Source of the DNA: Aphis gossypii
Lineage: Eukaryota; Arthropoda; Insecta; Hemiptera; Aphididae
Assembly: GCF_020184175.1 (NCBI RefSeq)
Contig: NC_065532.1
Span: 27,590,001 to 27,654,000 of the forward strand
Direction of reading: 5' to 3'
Length of the DNA: 64,000 bases
The translations under genes were made by a program, and so were the position numbers. Positions 27,199 to 38,700 of the stretch are shown here, piece by piece (positions within the stretch are counted from its first letter, which is position 1; each line of letters opens with the position of its first letter). The notes beneath the pieces were generated by a model. It did no database searches. It was not told where the DNA came from and worked only from the letters and a program-made list of their open reading frames with translations.

Positions 27199-29697
27199 TA
27201 TTTATAATGTAAATATGCTAACCTTATAACTTCTAAAATTCCGTCTGCTATGATGAACATCTCTCTAGCCACTTCTCCCTTCCGACATATTAAATCCCCA
27301 GGTGTAAATATGTAAGCTTTCATTTTGAGAACTAAATCGTGTAAGAATTCCGGTTGGCATTCTTGAAATATTGTAACCTAAATGAGATTACCAATAATAA
27401 TGTAAATATATATTTTCAGTATACATATTATTATAAGATTTAGTTGAAAATTACTTTTTTCAAAACTGCCAGATTGACGTGCAACGCCAGTTCAGTTTTC
27501 AATTTGTCCGGAAGAAGCCCCAGCGCCGTGTTTATATCGCCGCCTCCTTGAATACGTCCCCTTCAACAAACCGGCAACATGCACAAAAAACATGTTTTTA
27601 GTCTTATCGTGTGCGTGTGCAAAACGTAAAATAGGAATTAATCAATCATTCGATTTTGACATATCCGTACACGCGCAAATGTATATGTGGCACTAGATTT
27701 CGAATATAAAATGTTCTAAGGGCGTTATATGGCTCGATCGAATGAATGTATTGAGTTACATATGACAGCGCGCCAAGCCGACGAGAGTTATATATTTTAT
27801 GTTATATACATTATACCTAAATGTGATGAGTATATAGAATTTCGAAACCGCCCTTCTAATTCAATTAGTTGGGTACACAACATATAATATTTACCTGGAC
27901 CACGAGTAGTCGTACCATCTCAGCACTCTTTTTTTCATACCGCTTGGCACCTTGTGATGTCGCATGTATAGTTTGGCACCATCCAACAGCCGTTCAAACT
28001 CTAATCGGTTTGCATTTCTATTCGTTATCACGTTGCCCACCTGCCCTGAAAAATATAAGGATATCAATAAACACCTTTGAGTTGATTACGGCATGTTCTC
28101 TATGTACACCGCCCAAGCGTGTGAACAACATACCGACGATGGTAGCGAATATAAAGACTCCGATCAAGTAGCTGACTATGGTGAAAACGTACCTAAACGT
28201 AAAAATAGAGAACAGGGATATAATGAAAGTCCTCGTTATTACGGTGTAGATTTGTTTGAAGACAATAACTTATACCTACGTTTCCAATTAGAGTTTATCA
28301 TAGGTACTATTCAAGTGGTATTAAAAGTATATGTAATAGATACAACTATGGATAGATGTGGATATAAATAGGTAGTAGGTAACTTACTCGGCATTTGTTT
28401 CTGGTGTAGGTAGATCGCCAATCGTAGTTAACGTCAGCGTTGACCAGTACAACGATCCCAAGTATTTTCTAGTCAATGTTGCGTAGTCACCCGGCTTGTA
28501 CGGGTACACCCAATCGCCTTTGAATCCTTCCGCTTCGGATAACAGATAATAAAAACATCCGAACCAATGGGCCAGTATCAATAAAATGTGAATCAGATTG
28601 ATAACTCTCCATAAGTTTGGGTAGACCGTCCTCGATTCCACCATGTAGTAATAGTCGTACACTCTATATACCTGAATGAAATTATATTGCAGTGATTTAG
28701 TTTTCCATAGTTTTGATAATATAACAATAATGGAAAGTATATAGTTGGATTACTACGAGTAGCTATTATATTTATCTAATAATATAACGTGAAAATCGTT
28801 ATTTGGTTTTACATTTTGATGGTAGAGCTAAAATGCTTTTGGTCTACAATGAGTGGTTTTTAAAAATTTGTTGGGTATTCAAATTTTAACAAAACTCCAA
28901 ACATTTTACATGTCGCGTATTCAGTCGACTAGAAAATTAATGTAGATTGTACTGTAAGTACATAATATAACAATGCAAAATATCAATTATTTTCACAAAT
29001 ACATTCAGCATACTACAAAAATATTTTCACTCAGAACCGTTCTAAAATTAGATGACAATGGCTTTTAAATGTAAAATGACAATATATCATTTCAAGTAGT
29101 CAATAAAAAAATGAGGACTTTCGATACCTATATATATTATATAATTTATAATAATGTTGTACAAAGTTTATTCGTTTTTTCTAATAATATTTAAATAATC
29201 AAATTGAAAGTTGTATAATATGTGCCTTTTACTTATACATTTTGATATTTTTTACTAAAAGAAAAAAATACCTTTGTCATTTTTTCGTAAATGTGTTTAT
29301 TTTGTACGATAAATTTAATACTGAAAACCTACAAAATGCAGGGGTACCTATAGTCTAGTAGCTACTACTTCAAGTTTCAACCTATCATAACAAAATTAAC
29401 ATTGTCAAATATTGATCGTCTAATAAGGACTTCTGACGATAACTTAGAATTTAACATAACAATACATTGCATAGGTATATTTAAATATCTTTTAAAACAA
29501 ACTTAACATTTAAAATGCTTAAAATATGTATAAAATTAATATATTAATACCCGTTAGCATGGATTAATTATAGGTACCTATACTATCTACATTATAATTT
29601 ATAGTTAAATTGACTTAATTAGTTTTAGTGACAAACTAATTTTGTCTTGGGTAAGTATTATATAGCTGCATATAATTATAGGTATACAATATAAATA

Positions 29698-29728
<31 letters not shown>

Positions 29729-32700
29729 ACATTAATTAAATAATACAATGATAGGTAATAAAAAATTATAGAAGAAAAATAAAAAAATAAATGCTAATTT
29801 ATAAAATATTTTTTGATTTATGATTTTACTTAAATAATAATGTATTATTATTTACCTATAACCTAATTTGGGATTCCGCGACAGTTCATCGCGTGACGCG
29901 TATCAATTTATCGTGTATAAGATCATTGCCGACGGTTTATCGCATATTTAATAAGTGTGCAGTATTTTATCACGATTATTTTGTCGTGGTTATTTCATCT
30001 TGATCACTACGTCGCTCGTTTAATTTCATCGTACTTCACTTTATCGCAAAGTTAATAATCTTTTTATATGTGTATATACATAGTTAACGCACCTATCTTA
30101 ACAGCCAAACTGCGATAGTCCAACCAATATTATTAATTATATTAAAAATAAAAAAAACTCTATTGCATAACAGAAAATGACCCATTGGTAGATTACAATT
30201 CATTACTAGATATAGATAGAAGATAACAGTACATATGTATTATAGTGACAGATTATGTTATTCGCTGCACACGCGAATAACGTCTCGAAAATATTTAACA
30301 ACTACATAAATTGCATCCCAACATAAAAAATGATTTTTCTTCTAATTTCCCATTTAATATAGACTTATTAGTATTGTCAATAACAAATTATGATTATCGG
30401 TAGGTTAAAAATATTAATTTTTATCGTTGTTATACAATTAGAAGTAAGTAAAATGAAAATGTGTAAAACAATCCTCCACTTCGCATCTGATATTAAAAAT
30501 GGGAGACCAAAAAAATATTTTGAGAAAATACTTATTGTATCTGAATTTTTTTGAATTCTTGACTTAAGCCAACCGTTTGAATTTTCTTTAACCAATTTTG
30601 ACCTGAACGAAACCTGCATTTTTTCATTTGAACTAATGGTCACACGATTAATAATGATGAGTGCATTGATTTTTCAAAATCAGACTCAAATTTGACAAAA
30701 TCAAATAAAACCGGACGTAATTTAGATAAGGCTGGACGCAATTCATGTACCCACTTATCAAGTGGTTATATTTTTATTTCGGGATGCAATTCGTATATGT
30801 AGGTAGCCGTTTTATTTATTGTGTTTTACTATACTTGTGTTCATCTTCGTCAACGCATCGTTAATTATAGGTATAAGACATAAGTATTATCAAATATATT
30901 TTAAGTAGTATATAATTAATATTTATATAATTTTAAAGCACTTTGTATATTTGTATGAAAATTATAATTTAATTATTTATGGGAGTTATCTAACTAATAG
31001 ATAAAAGTACGAAATATTGTATATTATGTTCATTGTTCCATTAATATTCTCTATATAATTTTATTTACATGTTTTTACTGTGACACTGCAAAAGAGTTAT
31101 CTAACTTATTTATTTATTTGACTATACGAATGACAAATTATGTAGATATACCTACGATAATGAATATTACTATGATGTGTCATACACGATGATATGCCAT
31201 GCAATGAAATGTATTCAATAAACTGTTACACGATGAAAATGTTGAGCGATGAACCGACGGCGATGAATGGACGCACAACGAATAGTCTCGAGATGAAATA
31301 GCCATGATGAAGGGATGAGTACTCCTAATTTGGTATATGTTTTCATATATATTCATATTTTATTAATATTTGTCTAAAATGCTGAAACATAATTATTATA
31401 TGATCCTATTCAATAAGCTCAAATTAACATCACTAAAATATTTATGAATAACACTTGATACGGATAAGTTAGTTAATGCTAATGTTTAATGGCTAATATT
31501 TAAATATTGTAATACAGTAACTACCTAAACATCATAAAAGTAAAATATTCAAATTTAACAAACGAATTAATTAGGTACATTTTTATAAAAACCAATTATT
31601 ACTCATGATAGACACTACCAATAGGTAGGTATATAATATTATTTATGTTTGAATATGGATTTATCTGTATAGAATTCCTATGTTGGATACAAAATGCTTT
31701 ATACCTTATCAGCAATATTACCGAATATCCAAATGCGTGTTTTCATTGAAAGTAATTTTAACTGTAACTAAAAAAAGTAAAATAATTAAGCGAAATTAAA
31801 ATTTACAGCTGTAAAAAAAACTTTATTATTAGGTATTTCTATTATTGTTATATTAATTTTAACATAAATCACGTTAATTTTATAGAAATTAAAATTTTAT
31901 TTTTACGAAAATCTTAAAAAGTTGAAATTAAAATTTATGAAAGTCATATTATATTAACGATATTTCTATTTAAAGACGATAATTATCTTTGGCACATTGA
32001 TATATAATAATTGCTTAATCGCTTTAGCTTTACCGTAATAAACTTAATGTTTCAAGTCAAATTCAATGGTGTGTGGAATGGTCATTATTATAAGGATCAA
32101 TAAGTACTAAGTACTAAATACATTGTACATATTATAGTTTATGCACACTTTTAATATAGTTCTAAAACTCTCGTGAATATTATGTAGAACTGTAGAAGCC
32201 TAATATATTTTGTGAGAGAAGATAAACAATTGTTGTAATAGTAGGTACAAAATATTTTATATTATATTCGTTGTATAACAATGATTGGGATATACGTATC
32301 AAATAAATTATTAAAACCATATAACGTTACGTATTAAAAAAATTAAACCTGATTATATGTTTAATAAGAATAATATGTACCTACGGATTTTATTACTGAT
32401 TTCTGATTACGAAAACACGAAATATTATTATTCTAAGTAATACATATTTATGTATTCTCAGCACCTTTTAGCAGTGAGATTTTAAAATTTTAAGTAGGAA
32501 TGTCCCCCTAACTTATTTATTTTATTGTTTAATACATAATCTTAGTATTTCTTAAAAAACGTATATAATTTACATTCACAGGACCTACTTTTTCACATGA
32601 AGATTACACAGTATTTAACAATAAATTTCATCCTCATGCAAAAATATTCATCGTAATCATATTATCACACATTTTATTTATTTTTTTATATTTTATCAAT

Positions 32701-35700
32701 TTGTATGTTTTTTTTATTACTTGAAATAATTATTTTTAGTTAATTAAAAAAATAGTTTGATAATCAATATGTTTGCATAAGGTAAAAATATTTGTAAAAA
32801 CAACATATGTGATATTATGTTTATGATTAACATTTTTGTATTAGGATGAAATGAATGATTAAAGAATGTGTAATCTTCATATAAAATGAGATAGCGACTG
32901 TGAACATATAATATAAATACATAATAATATTTTATCATACATATTACAATGTATAATCTATAAAAATTTTATCATGTGAAATTAGACTAATATCAAAAGT
33001 TAAGAGATAGGAAGTAGATTTATTATAATATAAAATCATTTATTTGTAATTAAATGTAGGGTGTAGGTATAATAGGACTTAGGAGGTATTTGTAGGTACT
33101 TATATGAAAACCTATACTACTAATATGTGGGTAACATTTCATCATGCAATACTTATTAATCGCGTTTAAGACAATGTTTTTATTCACATTTTGTGTTTTG
33201 TTGAACATGCGTGCACATCGTTCGAAACTAATTGTCGTAAAGCAATTATAGAACTGTATACTTACGCGAGTTTTAAACTATTTAATACCACTTTTGCAAC
33301 ACAAAACGTAATAAAACAAAAAATAATCAGAAAATCCATAGTTTAAATAGCATTTTAATTTAAAAATTTAAAAAAAAACGATGAATAGTTCTGTACTTCT
33401 GTTTTTAACTTACAGTTTCACAGCTTTGAAAATGTATACAATTTGTTTTCACGTCCACGTCGACAAATAAATAGAACCATAAAGAGTAGTATTATATATA
33501 ATATATATATACCTAACTATGTTATATGGGTATTATATGGGATTGAGAGAATTTATAGGATTGCGATTTGTAAGGGCGTTGTAACTACAAGAAATTATGT
33601 CCTAAAAACGAGGTTGCGGAAATGCAATTAAAAGATACTATATAAGATGTAAACTACTGATTTATTCAAGTGATTTTCATAAGGACAATTGTAAATATAT
33701 TTATATTATTTTATTTTTGTATTAAACTTTGTGTTGTTAAATATTTAACAAATACGTATATTATTATGTTCGTTAACTGTGCGATTTTCGTTGTATACGC
33801 GTACGAGAACGTTTTTTTATTGCGTACACTCGCTTTATGGGTTGCGAATGTTTTATTATACATTATCTACACGAACTCTTTAGATTGCTTGCTGAAATCC
33901 GCTGTGAGTAGTTCGACACGGATCGATCGGTCGTGCTCATATAGGTATGCGTTATTATTATTGCGTACCTACTCAAAAATGGATGCGTTTAAGCTCGGGT
34001 CGTATAATATCGCATACATTTATACACATATTGACCTATAGTGCAGTAATAATGGGTAAACTCCGTCGCTTGACATGTGTAATAAACATAATATTATAAT
34101 ATATACATCGTATATTATACGGAGTAGCACTCGGTACAACAGTGCGGTTTTCACGTTCAACAGCGACACATGCGGGCAAACGGTACGTCACGATTATCCA
34201 CCCTCAACTATCTCGGATCCAATTACGGTCATTGGCACACGAGAGCCTGTTACAATATTGTACGTGCGTTGGGAATAAGTAGGTAGCAATTGACGGGGTT
34301 CAAATAATATATACGTATAATACAACGTACAACGCTCGTCGTCGTTCAAAAGACTTTATGGCCCGACGGCGACGACGATGACGACGACGGGCCGACCAAA
34401 CCAACCGCAAACGTGCCTTATCAGCTAAAAAGGATCGCGCGCGCTCGGAGGCGACCTCGTTTTAGATAATGTTATTTTTTTCCTGTCCATGTAGTCCCGC
34501 GTTTACCCGTCAAAAAATGAAAACCTCTCCATGAGGAGAACGGCCGCTATTAATATCGTCTAAACGTAGCCAAAAAACATGTCGGTAAAGTTAAATTTGT
34601 CGGTGTGCGTTCGATATCCATCACGAGACGTCAAACCTCGTCTACAAGAAGGTCCACTCCATTTACACGAGGTTATTTATGATTATAGACATTATAGTTA
34701 TATAATATTATATAAATATGTATTATTATTATTATTATTATATCCAAACTATAAAGCGAACCAAAGATAAAACATAAAAAAAAGTCGGTTTATACAAGGA
34801 TATGGATTGCTGACAGGAAGTCTGGTTTACGAGAAAAAAATAAATATATTTTATTAAAATGCGAACGGCGATTTTGTTACGTCGATTTGACGCGTACATC
34901 TATCACTATACGCTATCCCGGAATTCGTCGCGAAACAGAATAATATAGTAATAATGATCGTGTACAGTATAATTAAATTTATTACGCGCATTGTTTAATT
35001 ACGATATTATATAATTACAGTGAACTAAATTGCCCACACTGATCGATTTGCAATAAACTTCCGTTTTCGCATACATAAACATATATGAGCAAGTGTATAA
35101 TATAGTTGGTACCTATATGGTATTAATACGCCATTAATAAACTACCCTTTTCCGCTAAACGTGTCGTTTTGAATTTAATTGTCGCTTGGAATTATATTGT
35201 TATTAACGCTAAATACTGTGGGTTAAAACGTTTTAAGTTTCAATTAATTTCATTCTTCAAATATTGTATTACTGTGTATTAAAGTGATTTTCAATCGTTA
35301 ATTTTTGTCACGGGTATAACGTTATTGCTTATAAATTTATAATGGTCTTTTAAAACCACTTTATCCCAATACGAGTACCCATTACATTTTCCACTCCCGG
35401 CTCAGAAAACATACACGTTTTGACGTTATTTCGATGTTGAATTAATGATTAATATATAGTTATAAACAATGATAATACCTCTATATTTAAATTAAAGTTA
35501 CGGGGTGGACTAAAAATCAAAAATACACTATAAATTATTATAGTTTACAAAATATAACAATAATATACATTTTATTTATCTATGAAAGTATTGTACTTAT
35601 TATCTATTATGCGAATAAAAAAAATGTATAAATTATGTTATCATTATACTTCGGGACTTCAGGAGATACCATAATTATGGTTTCCTTATCGACCAATACA

Positions 35701-38700
35701 AAAACCATTTAAAAAATTATAAATCAATAACGTTATTTAGAAATTATATAAAAATTATAAGTAAACTAAATTTAAATTGAATTTCCAATTTTTGTACAGT
35801 TTTTAATTAATTATAGGTACCCATCAACATCGTGGCTTATTTTCTGTTTGTCGTACCTAATTCAAAATACGTAAATTGAATTTTACAAATACAATTTAGA
35901 AACAATTTAAAAAGTTTCATAGAAACCTTGTTTCAATGAATAAAAGACGGATTAACGGGATTCATTATTCTATTCAATTTTAAAATTTTAATCTTGTCTA
36001 GACAATCTGAAAGTCATTTAAAAATACCTACGCAAATGCAAATACTTAAAATTTAAGCGAGTAACTTTATTATACATAGTAATATCAACAAAAATACCTA
36101 AATAAGTGCACCCAAACAATACTTTAAATCATTTTTTTTTTAAATCTATATTTAATAATAATTTGTCCTGTACCTACAGTTGGACTATCAAAAATAAAAA
36201 TCATTTATAAATATAAACTAATTAAGTCGATTATATTACCTAGAAGTTGAGTCTATTATAATGGACACAAACCGTCTGAAATAGAAGTTTTTTTACACTA
36301 GATAAATATATTTTTTTTTTTTTATCAATTAACAATATTCAATAAAAATACTATGTTTTTGATCAATCATATAAGTACTTAACATAACATTAGATTCAGC
36401 ATATAATTAAGTACACTTCTGGTAATATAATTACATTATTTTAATTACAAAGCTGATTAATAATTTCAAACATAAATTATTAAAGAAAAAATAGTAATTT
36501 TAAGGAAAATTATCTAACTTTGTTAAAATTTAAATTTTAAATATCTATAAAAAAAATTTTGCCCATGTTTTTTTAAATATTTAAAATTTTTTTTTTACAG
36601 CATTTTATGAGTTATTTTAAAGTTTTTGCCATTTTTTTTTATTATCATTTTTAGGAAGAAAAAAACTTAAAAAATTAAATAATTTAAAATGCCTATAAAT
36701 AACTTAAAAAGACCTTAAATATTTTAAAAATTACATCATGTTCCTATTATAAATAGTAATATAAATATTTGGTGAATATTTCATGTGTCTATCCATGGCG
36801 ATTGAATTTTGAATGATGTACAACAAAAAACAAATTCGAATTTGTTGAAAATAATTGGTTAACGAGTTTTAAATATTAAAGTTTCGATAAGAGAAGTACA
36901 GGAGTATCACTTAAAATATTGGTCTGATACTATTTTATGTTTGAAATACTTATAAGTTACAACTTAAATTATTCATTAAATAAAAAATTCAGATAATTTA
37001 TACAAAATTTGATACATTTACAATCTGTATTTACAAGTTTTACAATGAGTAAATTTGATGAGATTTGATTGGTGGGAGGTGATGGAAGTCACCCAATGGC
37101 TACGTCCTGTTAAGTTTAATCAAAAAAAAATATTTTCAAAAGTGACGTTAATACTTTTCTATAGGTATAGCTTATGTTTACTAAACACCCACTAATAGTA
37201 TAATTTATAGTTAAAAGAATTAAAATTCCAAAGCATGGTAGATTAGTAGGGTATTCCAGGTGATGAATATGCATATATTTTATATGGTGACGAATACTGA
37301 TTATTTAAATGAAAAAAAAAGGTTCTCTAAACTCTTGACAGAATATATAGATACTAGTTGTTGGAACTCACTCAATTCGTTGAAAGTCTCAGCTATTGCA
37401 GTATTGTATTATTGTTATGAGTGTGCGATGTGAATGATTTATCATTAATTTTTTTTTTTACATTAAGGTCAAAAATCGGTCTTATGCTTGGTTTATCGAA
37501 AATGATCCAGACTCGTTACGATTCCGTCCTGCTTGGATGTTTTATTTAGTTTTTTTTTTCGAATGTTGTGATGGTTAGAAAAAGTATTTGAAAAAAACTG
37601 AATAAAACACCCAAGCAGGTCATGATTTTAACGAGCCAGGTCATTTTTCGGTAAACCAAGCAATGACCTTTCTTAAGTAGGTATTTTATTATAATCCGTG
37701 TTCAATTTCAAAACGATTGATCGAGATACATTATAGTAGTATGGCGAACGCCCAAAAATGCGTTTTCAAAAGAAATAAACAGAGAAAAAAAAACAACGAA
37801 ATAAAAAAAAAAAAAACAGAACGACACTTATTGTAAAACCAATAGATCAGCCACTTCCACATTCCGATCTAAAATAATATGTTTTTAACCTAAAGGTCAA
37901 AATGATAGACTTATATAAAACGTTATGAATTCGAGATAAAAAAAAAAAAAACAATCATTTTTATGCCCATCGTCTCTGTTAGTATAATGTGTGTACTGTA
38001 TAGTATACGCATAATATATTGTATTGTTTAACTTTATATAGGCATACGCATGGGAACAACATATTTAAATCATATATATATATTATATATTCTCAATCTT
38101 TTTTATTTTTGAGAAAACTGATTGTGGTATTCCATAATTATAGTAGGTAGGTACCTACTAGGTAAAGGATACCATTATAATTCATTTAGTGAACAGAGAA
38201 TAGTGATAGAGTCGTATACAAAATATATGAAATACCTAACTATAGTACTATGCATTATATAATATTATGTATTTTTTAAAATTTTATGAAAGTTGGCAAA
38301 ATATAATTAACCAATAGAATGAAGTTGAAGTATAAAAATATAAAAATATTATAAAAAATTAATTTCATGAATTAAAAATATTTTTACTGATTATTGATCA
38401 AAGAAACGATAAAAATCAATTAGAAATTGATTGAAAAACATAAAATTATACCAATACGGGAGAATTAAAATAAATAAATAAAAGACATTACGGGAAAATA
38501 AAATAAAAATAATAGAAAAATCTTAAAAATCTTAAAAATCCAGAAAATTTGATTATTTATAAAAATCTCAATAAAAATGTTTCTTCTTATTCTATAGTTA
38601 ATATACAATATACTTTTAATAATTACTGTTATATTTCTTGTAATTTTGATAAATTAAAGTAACGTTTGCTCATTAGTAGTATGGAAATTTATATAGGATT

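Noticed and set aside
33670..34041. 123-codon plus ORF rich in hydrophobic residues
   Set aside because: Starts in A+T-rich DNA, has no motif, and is cut by a GCT|GTGAGT donor-like site. Hydrophobicity is expected from T-rich codons.
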